Assembly: GCF_003602235.1 (NCBI RefSeq)
Contig: NZ_QZVS01000094.1
Span: forward strand, 1 to 64,000
Reading direction: 5' to 3'
From: Cryobacterium melibiosiphilum
Lineage (GTDB): Bacteria; Actinomycetota; Actinomycetes; Actinomycetales; Microbacteriaceae
Length of the DNA: 64,000 nucleotides
The notes beneath the pieces are model-generated. The model did no database searches and had not been told where the DNA came from. It saw only the letters and a program-made list of their open reading frames with translations. The position numbers and the translations under genes were made by a program. This document shows positions 35,226-46,866 of the stretch, one piece after another. Within the stretch, counting starts at the first letter, position 1. Every line of letters starts with the position of its first letter.

Positions 35226-36497
35226 ATGACCAACACCGCCAGCATCTTTCTGCCCACCGGGTCGATCCGGGTCGTTCCCGGCACGCCCCCTGACAAGACC
35301 GACCCGCCGTTCCCGTGGGTTGGCCTGATCACCCTCGCCGCCGCAGTTTTTCTCTCGGTGACGAGCGAAATGCTGCCGACCGGGCTGCTGCCCGAGATGA
35401 GCCGCAGCCTGAACGTCGCCGAATCGCAGATCGGGCTGCTCGTGTCCTGGTTCGCGTTCACGGTCGTGCTCACGAGCGCGCCCGTCGCGATCTGGACCCG
35501 CCGCTTTCCCCGCCACGGCCTGATCATCGTCGTGCTGATCATCTTCGCGGTCAGCAACATCCTCACCGCGATCGCGCCGACCTACGAGTTGGTTGTCGCC
35601 GCCCGGGTGCTCGGCGGCGTCGCGCACGGCCTGTTCTGGTCGGTCGTCGGCGCCTACGCCGGCCACCTCGTGCCGAAGGCGCAGATCGGCCGCGCCGTGT
35701 CAATCACGGTCGCCGGCGGCACCCTCGCATTCGTTTTCGGCGTTCCGCTCGGCACCATGGGCGGCCATCTGCTCGGCTGGCGCCTGTCGTTCGTCCTGCT
35801 GGCCGGCCTGATGCTCGTCGGCGCGGTGCTGGTGTGGAAGTTTCTTCCACCGGTAGCGCGCTATTCGACCGGGGCACCGGCATCCGCTTCAGGGAAGACC
35901 GGCAAGAAGGCGACGGGGCCGCGCGACGCGACCGTGTCGGCGGTGGTGCTGATCTGCTTCATCACCGGCATCACAATGATCGGCCACTACAGCTTCTACA
36001 CCTACATCACGCCGTTTTTGCTCGACGGCCTCGGCGTCGACCTCAGCCTGCTGGCACCGCTGCTCTTTGCCTACGGCGTCGCCGGCGCCGTCGGGTTGCT
36101 GCTGGTCGGCACGGTCTTCGGGCCCCGGCCGAGCCTGGGGCTGATTCTCGGCCTCGCCGTCAGCGCCCTCAGTGTGACGCTGCTCGCGGTCTTCACCGCG
36201 ACGCTGCCGGTGGCGATCGCCGCGTTCGTGCTGTGGGGGATGGCGTTCGGCACCCTCCCCCCGCTGCTTCAGACGCGGATGCTGCACGCCGCGTCGCCGC
36301 AGATCCGCGACACCGCGAGTGCCTTCTACACGACCGCTTTCAACGCGGGCATCGGCGGTGGCGCGCTGCTCGGAGCGGTGTTGCTCGACAGTGTCGGCCT
36401 CGAGGCGGTGCCGTTCGTCTATGTGGGCCTGCTGCTCGTGGCCCTCGTGCTCGTGATCGTCACCGACCGGCTGACCCACCGGCGCTCGCGGGCCTGA
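35226..36497 (+). CDS. MFS transporter, DHA1/AraJ-like
   Basis: A 423-residue major facilitator with 12 hydrophobic segments, close in pattern to AraJ/NepI/chloramphenicol-efflux transporters: TSEMLPTGLLPEMSRSLNVAESQIG in the first helix and loop, then ARVLGGVAHGLFWSVVGAYAG and VAGGTLAFVFGVPLGTMGGH. Efflux of a sugar or purine nucleoside is typical for the group; the divergent purU makes a purine-related substrate conceivable but unproven. ATG 35226 starts just before the conserved part; GTG 35154 would add 24 residues. Confidence 0.83.
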   Translation: MTNTASIFLPTGSIRVVPGTPPDKTDPPFPWVGLITLAAAVFLSVTSEMLPTGLLPEMSRSLNVAESQIGLLVSWFAFTVVLTSAPVAIWTRRFPRHGLIIVVLIIFAVSNILTAIAPTYELVVAARVLGGVAHGLFWSVVGAYAGHLVPKAQIGRAVSITVAGGTLAFVFGVPLGTMGGHLLGWRLSFVLLAGLMLVGAVLVWKFLPPVARYSTGAPASASGKTGKKATGPRDATVSAVVLICFITGITMIGHYSFYTYITPFLLDGLGVDLSLLAPLLFAYGVAGAVGLLLVGTVFGPRPSLGLILGLAVSALSVTLLAVFTATLPVAIAAFVLWGMAFGTLPPLLQTRMLHAASPQIRDTASAFYTTAFNAGIGGGALLGAVLLDSVGLEAVPFVYVGLLLVALVLVIVTDRLTHRRSRA

Positions 36498-36580
36498 GCC
36501 GACCAGCCGGGTCCGCTCTGGTGTCGGCAGATGACAGCCGAGCAGCGCCGGGCGACACGCTGACCCTAATCCGCAGTGCC

Positions 36581-38272
36581 CTAAAAGGGGCAGTCGGTGG
36601 GCGTGGGGAGTGCCCAGAGTTCGTCCCAGCTAAGGCGGCGGGGTTCCTGTGCCTGCAGCTCGGCCTTGAGTTGTGCTTTGGTTTTGGGGCGGAGGTGAAC
36701 CGGGATGGGTGGGTTCTGGCGGTCGGCGGGGAAGGTGGGGTAGTACCGCCCGGCGGGGCTGATCCAGTGGAGTGTGCCTGTGTGGTCTTGGCTGACTTGC
36801 CAGCCGGTCTCGTGCTTGAGTCGGTGCGAGTACCGACAGAGCATCGCAAGATTATTGAGGGTGGTTTCCCCGCCGAAGGCCCAGTCGTGGGTGTGGTCGA
36901 CATCGTCGTGGGTGGCCGTCCGGGTGCAGCCAAAGAACCGGCAGGTTTGATCGCGAATCTCCACCGCCTTCCGCAGCCCGGCCGGTACCGCGTAGCGGTC
37001 ACGGCCCACGGAGAGCACAACACCGGTCTCGGGGTGGATGAGGAGGCGGGTGAAGCCGGTCGCGGTGCCGGCGAGACGCCGCGCAGTCTCGGGATCGATG
37101 GGGACGGTGCCGTCGAGGAGGCCGGGTTCGTCGCTGTGGCCCATCAGGGTGAAGACCGGGACGGTGACGTTCACGGTGGCGCGGATGCCGTGGCCGAGGC
37201 CGGTGGCGGTGACGCCCTGGATGAGGAGGTCGGTGGCGATGTCGGCCCGTAGCTGGGCGCGGGTGCGGCCGTCGTCGGCGGTACGGAGGTCTGTCGCCAT
37301 GGTCGTGAGGCGGTTGACGATGGCGTGGGCGTCGTCGGTGGGCAGCAGCAGGTCGAGGAAGCTCATCCCGTCGAAGGTGTCCTTGAGCCGCACACACCGT
37401 TCGGCGACGGCTTTCTTGTGACGTTTGGTGATGGATTCCGGGTTCAGGCGCTCCCGTACCCGCACGGCCCGACGCCGCAGCTGCTCCAGGGAGAGCCACT
37501 CGGCGTCTTTCAGGACCCGGTCCTCGAACTCCTCCAGCAGGTCGTCGGGCAGTACCCCGGACTGGTCGACGGCGACCCGGGCGTGGTCGTAGCTGATGTC
37601 GCCGCTCTGCAGGCGGGACAGAGTGGCGGGCAGGTGCTGCACGAGGCGTTGGCTCTCGTAGAGTAGTGCCCGGCTCTGGTCGGGGTTCTGGCGGAGCAGG
37701 GCTCCGACCTCTGAGACCAGGGTCTCTTCGCCCCGGCGTTGTTCGCTCCACCGCGGAATCTCCCGGCCCGCGGCATCCCGTGCCGGCTCGCTCCCCGGCC
37801 CTGTTCCCGACTCAGCGACCGGCCGGCCGGGGAGTTCCAGGCTGCGCAGGTGGGTTTGCAGGGCGTCGAGGGCAACGGCACGGTCGGCCGCGGCGGCCGC
37901 CATCCGGCGGTGGGTGTCCTCGACCACGTCGAGCAGGAGGTTGCACGTCTCCATCCCCGGCACCCACGCCCAGCAAAAGGCCTCCCCGGGACCGGTGGAC
38001 ACGGGCTCCGCCGGCACCGGATCAACCAGCACCGGAGCAGCAAGCGTTGCCGATGCCGGATCGAACAGCGCCGGATCGAACAGCGCCGGATCGAACAGCG
38101 CCGGATCGAACAGCGCCGGATCGAACAGCGCCGGATCGAACAGCGCCGGATCCGTCTCCGGCCCGTCGCTCGTTAGTGTGTTCTGAATCGTCCACTCGGC
38201 GTCGGGTGGATGATCGGGCGGCGGGACCGGACTATCCGGCTCCTCATCTGGCATTTCCCGTGAAACGGTCAT
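36581..38272 (-). CDS. DUF222 / HNH endonuclease-signature protein with PALFD repeats
   Basis: About 563 residues. The N-terminus is Pro/Asp/Glu-rich and includes six tandem copies of ALFDP encoded by a perfect 15-bp repeat. A DUF222 domain spans most of the middle (about residues 90-400). The HNH nuclease motif lies at the C-terminus: RDQTCRFFGCTRTATHDDVDHTHDWAFGG, then N-N-L-A-M-L-C-R-Y-SH. The family is abundant in actinobacteria, often in many copies; a mobile or host-defence role has been suggested but is unproven. ATG 38272 is chosen; an ATG at 38311 is the alternative. A second, broken copy is at 57367-58799. Confidence 0.85.
   Translation of the reverse strand: MTVSREMPDEEPDSPVPPPDHPPDAEWTIQNTLTSDGPETDPALFDPALFDPALFDPALFDPALFDPALFDPASATLAAPVLVDPVPAEPVSTGPGEAFCWAWVPGMETCNLLLDVVEDTHRRMAAAAADRAVALDALQTHLRSLELPGRPVAESGTGPGSEPARDAAGREIPRWSEQRRGEETLVSEVGALLRQNPDQSRALLYESQRLVQHLPATLSRLQSGDISYDHARVAVDQSGVLPDDLLEEFEDRVLKDAEWLSLEQLRRRAVRVRERLNPESITKRHKKAVAERCVRLKDTFDGMSFLDLLLPTDDAHAIVNRLTTMATDLRTADDGRTRAQLRADIATDLLIQGVTATGLGHGIRATVNVTVPVFTLMGHSDEPGLLDGTVPIDPETARRLAGTATGFTRLLIHPETGVVLSVGRDRYAVPAGLRKAVEIRDQTCRFFGCTRTATHDDVDHTHDWAFGGETTLNNLAMLCRYSHRLKHETGWQVSQDHTGTLHWISPAGRYYPTFPADRQNPPIPVHLRPKTKAQLKAELQAQEPRRLSWDELWALPTPTDCPF
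38056..38145. repeat. 15-bp minisatellite, six perfect copies, in frame
   Basis: CCGGATCGAACAGCG repeats six times without a mismatch inside the DUF222/HNH gene and encodes (ALFDP)6 on the minus strand. Copy number can change by multiples of five residues without breaking the frame. Confidence 0.95.
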
Positions 38273-38463
38273 AGCACTATTTTCCCGGACTCCACCCCAA
38301 AACTCGAGCATTTTTCGGGATTTGTGGACAGAAATTCAGAGCTGTATTCGATCTCCTAACGGGCTGGAAAATTGGTCGAGTTTACCCAGGCCCCAAAGCC
38401 GGGGGAGTGTGCAATCCATCTCAGCCCACAGTTGTGCGCGGGCTCTTGACGTAACCGGCCGCC

Positions 38464-40023
38464 CTAGTCGCGCGGGCGGTCGGCCAGTGGGCGGTTCGCG
38501 ACGACCGGCACGTGGCCGGTGAAACCGTCGCGGGCGGCGGCGATCTCGAAGATGCGGCCACGGCAGGCGTACCAGCCCACCATCAGCCCCGGGATGATCA
38601 GCACGAGCGAGCTGATGGTGAGCGTGCCGACCGGCCAGTCGAAGGCCATCAGCACGAGCACTCCGACCAGGAAGATCAGGGTGATGTAGCCCGAGTACGG
38701 GGCCCACGGCATCCGGAACACCGGTCGCACGAGGATGCCGCGCTTCGCCCAGGCCTGCAGGCGCAGCTGGCAGAGCACGATCATGCCCCAAGCGCTGACA
38801 ATGCCGATCGCGGCCATGTTGAGCACGATCTCGAAGGCCTCGTCGGGCACGATTGCGTTGAGGGCCACTCCGAGCAGGGTGACGACACCGGTGAGCAGGA
38901 TGCCGCCGAACGGCACCCCGCGGCGGCTGATCTTGCCCGCGAAACGCGGTGCTGAGCCGGCGAGCGACATCGAGCGAAGTATGCGGCCGGTGGAATATAG
39001 ACCGGCGTTCAGCGAGGACAGCGCCGCGGTGAGCACCACGAGGTTCATGATCACGTCGACGCCGTCAATGCCGATGGTGCCGAAGAACGTCACGAAGGGG
39101 CTCTCGCCGGCCTTGTATGCCGTGTACGGCAACAACAGCGAGAGCAGCAGGACCGACCCGACGTAGAACACCGCGATGCGGATGATGACCGTGTTGATCG
39201 CCTTCGGCATGACCTTCTCGGGGTTCTTCGTCTCGCCGGCGGTCGTGCCGACGAGCTCGATCGACGCGTAGGCGAACACGACGCCCTGCACCACCAAGAC
39301 GGATGCGATCAGTCCGTTGGGCAGCCAGCCGCCGTTCTCGCCGATCAGCGCGAACCCGGTCGTGGCGCCGTCGAGCGGGGTGCCGAAGATCACCATCCAG
39401 GTGCCCACGATCAGGAAGGCCACGATCGCGAGCACCTTGATGAGCGCGAACCAGAACTCCATCTCGCCGAAGACCTTGACCGAGAGCAGGTTGAGGAACA
39501 TGACCAGGGCGAGCGCGGCGAGGGCGTAGAGCCACTGCGGCACCGAACCGAACGGGGCCCAGTAGGTCGCGAAGAAGTTCATGTACAGTGCGACCGCGGT
39601 CACGTCGACGATGGCCGTCATGGCCCAGTTGAGCCAGTACAGCCAGCCGGTCACGAACGCCGTCTTCTCGCCGAAGAACTCGCGGGCATAGGAGACGAAG
39701 GAGCCGGAGCTCGGGCGGTGCAGCACCAGTTCGCCGAGCGCCCGCAGAATCAGGAAAGCGAAGAAACCGCAGATGGCGTAGACAATTACCAGGGCTGGGC
39801 CGGCGCTCGCGAGCCGCCCGCCCGCACCGAGGAAGAGGCCGGTGCCGATGGCGCCGCCGATGGCGATCATCTGCACGTGGCGGGATTTTAGGCCCTTGTG
39901 CAGGGCGTCGTCCTCGTGCACGCTCAGGGCGTCTTCGATGTGGTCGAAGGGGGTCTCCTCCGGCGGGTTCGCGTGGTCGTGGTGACCGTGCGGCTCGGGC
40001 TGCACGTCGCGGGTGGGGCTCAA
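38464..40023 (-). CDS. Amino acid permease (AAT family)
   Basis: A 12-helix APC-superfamily transporter. After a hydrophilic His-rich N-terminus comes [26 protein letters not shown], the hallmark of amino acid/H+ symporters of the AAT group (GABA, Phe, Asn permeases), followed by [20 protein letters not shown], also diagnostic. The substrate is uncertain. TTG 40023 with AAAGAG 6 nt upstream is my choice (519 residues); ATG 40119 would add 32. It is divergent from the mrp operon. The 150 bp beyond its 3' end towards the HNH gene hold nothing I recognise. Confidence 0.87.
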   Translation of the reverse strand: MSPTRDVQPEPHGHHDHANPPEETPFDHIEDALSVHEDDALHKGLKSRHVQMIAIGGAIGTGLFLGAGGRLASAGPALVIVYAICGFFAFLILRALGELVLHRPSSGSFVSYAREFFGEKTAFVTGWLYWLNWAMTAIVDVTAVALYMNFFATYWAPFGSVPQWLYALAALALVMFLNLLSVKVFGEMEFWFALIKVLAIVAFLIVGTWMVIFGTPLDGATTGFALIGENGGWLPNGLIASVLVVQGVVFAYASIELVGTTAGETKNPEKVMPKAINTVIIRIAVFYVGSVLLLSLLLPYTAYKAGESPFVTFFGTIGIDGVDVIMNLVVLTAALSSLNAGLYSTGRILRSMSLAGSAPRFAGKISRRGVPFGGILLTGVVTLLGVALNAIVPDEAFEIVLNMAAIGIVSAWGMIVLCQLRLQAWAKRGILVRPVFRMPWAPYSGYITLIFLVGVLVLMAFDWPVGTLTISSLVLIIPGLMVGWYACRGRIFEIAAARDGFTGHVPVVANRPLADRPRD

Positions 40024-40224
40024 TTGGCGCTCTTTTTCGCTGGCCGCGCAATCCGGCACGGCCCTCGAGGCTGAGGAACGGGCGTGGGATGGCACGGGAA
40101 GTGGCCGGAAACTGCACACCCGCGCGCTTCTGGCGGCGTGTGGCGTCGGCCGGGGGATAGCGCAACCCTACTCCGCGCACCAGCCGCGCCACGCGTCTCC
40201 GGCTGGGCGCCCCCTGTGGTCGGG

Positions 40225-40230
40225 TAGACT
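40225..40230 (+). promoter_or_regulatory. Probable -10 box of the mrp operon
   Basis: TAGACT, 39 bp before the mrpA ATG, which has GGAGG at 40260-40264; no good -35 is visible. Confidence 0.45.
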
Positions 40231-40269
40231 AGCCCTTCACACCCCGACCTGACAAGCCTGGAGGCGCGC

Positions 40270-43200
40270 ATGGCTCAATTCCTCCTGGCCTTCCTGGTTC
40301 TCTCGGTGCTGACCCCCTGGCTCACCCGGCTGCTCGGCACCCGCGTGTTCTATCTCATCGCCCTGCTGCCGGCCGGCGCTTTCGTCTACACGCTCACGCA
40401 GACCGTGACCGTGACCGCCGGCGGCGCGGTCACCCAGTTCGTACCGTGGATTCCGCAGCTCGGCATCAACTTCTCGTTCCGCGTCGACACCCTCGCCTGG
40501 CTGCTCGCGCTTGTCGTGACCGGCATCGGCGCCCTCGTGCTGGTCTATTGCGCGCGGTACTTCACCGACGATGAGCCCAGCCTCGGCCGCTTCGCCGCGG
40601 TGCTGCTCGCCTTCGCCGGCACCATGTACGGCCTCGTCACCGCCGATGACATCGTGGTGATGTTCATGTTCTGGGAGATCACGAGCGTGCTCTCCTACCT
40701 GCTGATCGGGCATTACACCAGCAAGCGGGAGAGCCGCGGCGCGGCGCTGCAGGCCCTCATCGTGACGACCTTCGGCGGCCTCGTGATGCTCGTCGGCGTC
40801 GTCATGCTGAGCGTGGGCGCGGGCACGACGAGCCTCGCCGCGATCGTCGACAACCCGGTCGCCGGCCCGATCGGCACCTGGGGCGTGCTGCTCGTGCTGG
40901 TCGGTGCGCTCTCGAAGAGCGCCCTGGTGCCCTTCCACTTCTGGCTGCCCGCCGCGATGGCGGCGCCGACCCCGGTCAGCGCCTACCTGCACGCCGCCGC
41001 CATGGTTAAAGCCGGCATCTACATCGTCGCCCGGCTCGCTCCCGGCTACGCCGACAGCGAGGGCTGGCTGCCCGTGCTCGTGACCCTCGGAACCTGGACG
41101 ATGCTCGTGGGTGCCTGGCGGTCGCTGCGCCAGTACGACCTCAAGCTGCTGCTGGCCTACGGCACGGTCAGTCAGCTCGGCTTCCTGATGATCGCGGTCG
41201 GCTTCAACACCCGTGACACGGCGCTGGCCGGCGCGGCCCTGCTGCTCGCCCACGCCCTCTACAAGGCGACCCTGTTTCTCGTGGTCGGGGTCATCGACCA
41301 TCGGGCCGGCACCCGCGACTGGCGCAAACTGTCGGGGGTCGGGCGCGCCACCCCCGCCCTCGCGGTCATCGCCCTGATCGCCGTCGCGTCAATGGCGGGC
41401 CTCCCGCCACTGTTCGGATTCGTCGCCAAGGAAGCGGTCTTCACATCGCTGCTCGACGCCGGGCTCAGTGGCTCCCCATGGGGGTATATCGCCCTCGCGG
41501 GAACGGCCGTGGGCTCCGTGTTGACGGTGGCGTACAGCATCCGCTTCTTCTGGGGAGCGTTCGGCACCCGCCGCGAACAGCCCGACACCGTGCTGCACGC
41601 GAGCCCCTGGGACACCCTGCTCGCGCCGGCCGTGCTCACGGTCGCGACGGTCGGGCTCGGCCTCTTCGCGTCGGCGCTCGACCCGCTGCTGGCCCCGTAC
41701 GCCGACACTGTTCCGGGCGTGGGCACACTCACCGAGCCGCCGTACCACCTGGCCCTCTGGCACGGTTTCGAACCCGCGCTGTACCTCAGCATGGTCGTCA
41801 TCGTGCTCGGTGCGCTGATGTTCGCCGGCCGCCGCCGCGTCAGCAGGTTCCAGGCCACGGTGCCCGACACGATCGACGCCGGCCGAGGCTACGGCAAGGC
41901 CATCCGCGGCGTGGACCGCATCGCCGCGCGGGTCACCCACTTCGCCCAGCGCGGCGGCCTGCCGCAGTACCTCGGCACGATCCTCACCGTCTTCGTGCTC
42001 GCCCTGGGCTTCGCGGCCTTCGTCAACCGCACCTGGCCCGAGGCAATCGTGCTCTACGACTACCCGGGCCAGGTGGTGATTGCCCTGATCATGGGCATCT
42101 GCGCGGTGATGGCCGCACGAGTCGGGCAGCGGATGACCGCGGTCATTCTCGCGGGCGTCACCGGCTATGGCCTCGTGGCCCTGTTCGCTTTCCACGGGGC
42201 GCCCGACCTTGCCCTCACCCAGGCGCTCGTGGAGTCGATCACCCTGGTGATCTTCGTGCTCGTGCTGCGCCGCCTGCCGGCCAACATCGCCCAGCACAAC
42301 AAGCCCGTGCGCCGCAAGCGCCGCCTGCTGATCGGCGGGCTCGTCGGCCTGGTGATGGGCACGATCGGCGTGATCGCGCTCGGCGCCCGCCAGTTCGAGA
42401 GCATCGCCGGCGCCCTGCCGCGTCTCTCGGTGGAGGAAGGCCACGGCGACAACATCGTCAACGTGATGCTCGTCGACATTCGCGCCTGGGACACCATGGG
42501 CGAGGTCTCCGTGCTGATCGTCGTCGCGACCGGCGTCGCGAGCCTGCTCTTCGTCTCCGGGCGCAACTCGATCGTGCCGCGCCTGAAAGAGTCCCGCAGC
42601 CTGCGCTCGGTCGCCAACCGCCGCCGCGTGGTGCCCGACCCCGAACTCTCGAGCGAGGGCCACGCCGTCAGTCGCCAGGCGTTCTTGCTGGCCGGACGCA
42701 AGAACGCGCCGCGCAGCCGCTCGATCCTGATCGAGGTTCTCGTGCGGTTGCTGTTCCACCCCGCCATGATCGTGTCGATCTACCTGCTCTTCGCCGGCCA
42801 CAACCTGCCCGGCGGCGGATTCGCCGGCGGATTGCTCGCCGGCCTCGCCCTCGTCGCCCGATACCTCGCCGGCGGACGTTACGAGCTCAGCGAGGCCGCA
42901 CCGATCGACCCGGGCAAGATCCTCGGCCTCGGCGTGATCCTCGCCGTGGGCATGAGCGTCGTGTCGCTGTTCTTCGACGGAATCCCGCTCGAATCGGCGT
43001 ACTTCACGGCCAGCGTTCCGGTGCTCGGTGACCTGTCCTTCGGCACCTCGACCATCTTCGACATCGGGGTCTACCTCGTCGTGATCGGCCTGACCTACGA
43101 CATCCTGCGCAGCCTCGGCAGCGAGATCGACCGGCAGAGCGAGGCCGCCGAGATCGGCCCGCGGCCGGCTCCGGCAGCGGATGCCGCGGGGTCCGTTCCC

Positions 43201-43326
43201 AGTGCCTCCGCGGGCGAGCCGGGCACCGAGCCGGGCACCGACACCGCGGCCGGCCTGAGCATCCGCCCCCTGCACGAAACCACGGCCGACACGGCACCCA
43301 GCACCAGGAACGGAGGCACCCGATGA
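40270..43326 (+). CDS. mrpA: Mrp-type Na+/H+ antiporter subunit A with fused MnhB domain
   Basis: A 1018-residue protein. Residues about 1-520 are NuoL/MrpA-like (VVMFMFWEITSVLSYLLIG with the key Glu, KSALVPFHFWLPAAMAAPTPVSAYLHAAAMVKAG with Lys residues in the proton path). A DUF4040 region follows (GAPDLALTQALVE, about 635-650), and a C-terminal MnhB-like domain (SRSILIEVLVRLLFHPAMIV, then AGHNLPGGGFAGGL) replaces a separate mrpB. The last 60 residues are a Pro/Ala/Thr-rich tail. With CDEFG it exports Na+ in exchange for protons. It overlaps mrpC by 4 bp. Confidence 0.95.
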   Translation: MAQFLLAFLVLSVLTPWLTRLLGTRVFYLIALLPAGAFVYTLTQTVTVTAGGAVTQFVPWIPQLGINFSFRVDTLAWLLALVVTGIGALVLVYCARYFTDDEPSLGRFAAVLLAFAGTMYGLVTADDIVVMFMFWEITSVLSYLLIGHYTSKRESRGAALQALIVTTFGGLVMLVGVVMLSVGAGTTSLAAIVDNPVAGPIGTWGVLLVLVGALSKSALVPFHFWLPAAMAAPTPVSAYLHAAAMVKAGIYIVARLAPGYADSEGWLPVLVTLGTWTMLVGAWRSLRQYDLKLLLAYGTVSQLGFLMIAVGFNTRDTALAGAALLLAHALYKATLFLVVGVIDHRAGTRDWRKLSGVGRATPALAVIALIAVASMAGLPPLFGFVAKEAVFTSLLDAGLSGSPWGYIALAGTAVGSVLTVAYSIRFFWGAFGTRREQPDTVLHASPWDTLLAPAVLTVATVGLGLFASALDPLLAPYADTVPGVGTLTEPPYHLALWHGFEPALYLSMVVIVLGALMFAGRRRVSRFQATVPDTIDAGRGYGKAIRGVDRIAARVTHFAQRGGLPQYLGTILTVFVLALGFAAFVNRTWPEAIVLYDYPGQVVIALIMGICAVMAARVGQRMTAVILAGVTGYGLVALFAFHGAPDLALTQALVESITLVIFVLVLRRLPANIAQHNKPVRRKRRLLIGGLVGLVMGTIGVIALGARQFESIAGALPRLSVEEGHGDNIVNVMLVDIRAWDTMGEVSVLIVVATGVASLLFVSGRNSIVPRLKESRSLRSVANRRRVVPDPELSSEGHAVSRQAFLLAGRKNAPRSRSILIEVLVRLLFHPAMIVSIYLLFAGHNLPGGGFAGGLLAGLALVARYLAGGRYELSEAAPIDPGKILGLGVILAVGMSVVSLFFDGIPLESAYFTASVPVLGDLSFGTSTIFDIGVYLVVIGLTYDILRSLGSEIDRQSEAAEIGPRPAPAADAAGSVPSASAGEPGTEPGTDTAAGLSIRPLHETTADTAPSTRNGGTR

Positions 43327-43924
43327 GCGCCTCCCTCACCCTCGTCATCGTGATGGCCGTCATGTACGCCGCCGGCGTCTACGTGATGCTCGAACGCAGC
43401 CTGACCCGGGTGCTGATCGGCTTCCTGCTGGTCGGCAACGCCACCAACCTGCTCATCTTCATCATGAGCGGCCGCCCCGGCAGCTCGCCGATCGTGACCG
43501 GCACCAGCCTCGACGACACCATGGTCGATCCGATTCCGCAGGTGCTCATGCTCACGGCGATCGTGATCAACTTCGGGATCACCGCGCTGCTGCTCGCCCT
43601 CATCTACCGCTCGTGGTGGCTCGCGCAGCTCGGCGACGAGGGCGACACCCTCACCGACGAGCACGCCGCCGAGACGACCCACGAGGTCGACGAGACCTTC
43701 CGCTCGTCCTCCGACGACGACGACGCCATCGCCGAATCCATCGACGAGTTCGAGCGAGGCGACGGCGCCCACAGCGACGAGGAAACCGCCGGCGGCAAGG
43801 CGGGCGCGGCGGCACACGCGGCGGATGCACCCCGGCACGCGCCTCCAGTCGTCGCCGCCCCGAAGCCCGCGGCCGGCGACCGCGACACCCGCCCCGCCGC
43901 CCGCCCCGACGAGGAGGGCCCCCG

Positions 43925-43928
<4 letters not shown>
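43323..43928 (+). CDS. mrpC: Mrp antiporter subunit C with acidic tail
   Basis: A 201-residue protein. The first 110 residues are the NuoK-like MrpC with three helices (MYAAGVYVMLERSLTRVLIG, LLVGNATNLLIFIMSG, IVINFGITALLLALIYR). The remaining 85 residues form a strongly acidic, His/Ala-containing tail (DDDDAIAESIDEFERGD) that standard MrpC subunits of about 115 residues lack. It overlaps both neighbours by 4 bp. Confidence 0.93.
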
Positions 43929-45528
<1,600 letters not shown>

Positions 45529-45532
<4 letters not shown>

Positions 45533-46143
45533 CCACCCCGCGCGAACGCCTCGCCGCGGTCGGCAACCAGCTCCCGCCGCTGATCGCGCTGGTCGTGCTC
45601 TGGATGCTGCTCTGGGGCGAATTCTCCTGGCTGAATCTGCTGGTCGGCCTCGGCGTGGGCCTGATCGTGACCGTCGTCTTCTACCTGGTGCCGGTGCAGC
45701 TGAGCGGTCGGCTGCATCCGTGGCACACGCTGGTGTTCCTGCTGCGGCTGGTCGGGGACATCGTTCGCGCCTCGGTCGAGGTGGCGTGGCTCGCGGTCAA
45801 GCCGCGACTGGTTACGAGCAACGCGATCCTCGCGATCGAGCTGCGCACCCGCAGTGACTTGATTCTCACGTGGACGGCCGTGGCGACGTCGATCGTGCCT
45901 GGCTCCATCGTCGTCGACGTCGACCGGGAGTCGTCGACGCTGTTCCTGCACGTGCTCAACATGCACAGCGCCCGCGACATTGAACGCTTCCGCCGGAAGG
46001 TGTTGGACACCGAACGACGCATCGTGCGCGGCTTCGGATCCCACGAAGATGTCGAGCGGATGCGCGGGGTGCTGCCCGCCGATCGTCTCGCCACCCGCCG
46101 CGCGGCCCGCGCAAACAGGCCTCTGAAGAAGGGACTCTCATGA
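45529..46143 (+). CDS. mrpE: Mrp antiporter subunit E
   Basis: A 204-residue subunit with two or three N-terminal helices (LIALVVLWMLLWGEFSWLNLL) and a soluble C-terminal domain (LTWTAVATSIVPGSIVVDVDRE, FLHVLNMHSARDIERFRRKV), both typical of MrpE. A basic tail ends the protein. GTG 45529 overlaps mrpD by 4 bp, ATGA overlap with mrpF follows. Confidence 0.93.
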
Positions 46144-46409
46144 TGCTGCAGATTGTGGCGGTGATCGCCTCGGTGATGTTCGCGATCGGCGCGCTCTGCG
46201 CCGTGTACCGCATCGTGGTCGGCCCGAGCGTGCTCGATCGGGTCATCGCCTCCGACGTGCTCGTCGCGACGATCATCTGCGCCCTCGGCGCCGAAATGGC
46301 CCTCAATCGGCACACCGACACCCTCCCGGTGCTGCTCGTGCTGGCCCTGTTCGCGGTGCTCGGATCGCTCAGCGTGGCCCGGTTCCTGCCGTCCCGGGAC
46401 AGCGCATGA
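46140..46409 (+). CDS. mrpF: Mrp antiporter subunit F
   Basis: An 89-residue subunit with three helices; RIVVGPSVLDRVIASDVLVA is the diagnostic MrpF segment. Overlaps mrpE and mrpG by 4 bp each. Confidence 0.94.
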   Translation: MMLQIVAVIASVMFAIGALCAVYRIVVGPSVLDRVIASDVLVATIICALGAEMALNRHTDTLPVLLVLALFAVLGSLSVARFLPSRDSA

Positions 46410-46747
46410 ACATGCTGACGCACGACATCGTCACGGCGGTCCTGGTGCTCGCCGGGGCCGCAATGTGCCTCGCGGCCGGGGTCGGGCTCATCCGCTTTCC
46501 CGATGTGCTCTCACGTCTGCACGCCGCGACGAAGCCGCAGATCTTCGGCCTGATGGCGGTGACGGCGGATGTCGCCATCAACAACTTCACGGTCGGTACC
46601 GTCACCCTCGTGGTCGCGATCGTGGTGTTCCAGGCGCTGACCGCACCGATGGCCGCGCACCTCGTGGGCCGCGCCGCGTACGACACCGAGCACCTGCACC
46701 CCGAGCTGCTGATCGTCGACGAGCTGCGCGACCGCCGCGCGCCCTGA
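46406..46747 (+). CDS. mrpG: Mrp antiporter subunit G
   Basis: A 113-residue subunit with three helices; GVGLIRFPDVLSRLHAATKPQ is the diagnostic MrpG segment, followed by LTAPMAAHLVGRAAY. Last gene of the operon mrpA(B)CDEFG; a family A palindrome follows and could terminate transcription from both sides, since the next gene is convergent. Confidence 0.94.
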   Translation: MNMLTHDIVTAVLVLAGAAMCLAAGVGLIRFPDVLSRLHAATKPQIFGLMAVTADVAINNFTVGTVTLVVAIVVFQALTAPMAAHLVGRAAYDTEHLHPELLIVDELRDRRAP

Positions 46748-46769
46748 CCTGCGACCCGCCGCGCCTCCC

Positions 46770-46829
46770 GGCACTCGTTGTGCGACGCGGCACGCGTTGT
46801 AATAAGTGCCCGCTTGCCTAACGAGTGCC
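46770..46829. repeat. Intergenic palindromic element, family A, copy 3
   Basis: GGCACTCGTT (46770-46779) and AACGAGTGCC (46820-46829) are perfect outer arms; inner sequence GGCACGCGTT / AATAAGTGCC is a decayed second hairpin. The layout matches copies 1 and 2. Confidence 0.6.
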
Positions 46830-46866
46830 GCGAGAACCGTCATCCGCTCTCGGGCGACGCTGAAAC

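Noticed and set aside
36565..36590. Small inverted repeat at the 3' end of the DUF222/HNH gene as terminator
   Set aside because: Only a 5-bp stem and it includes the stop codon.
38056..38145. Possible CRISPR-like array
   Set aside because: 15-bp units are directly adjacent with no spacers and are in frame within a protein gene.
41389..43275. Long open frame antisense to mrpA
   Set aside because: Very His/Asp/Gly/Arg-rich composition typical of antisense shadows; mrpA is certain on the other strand.
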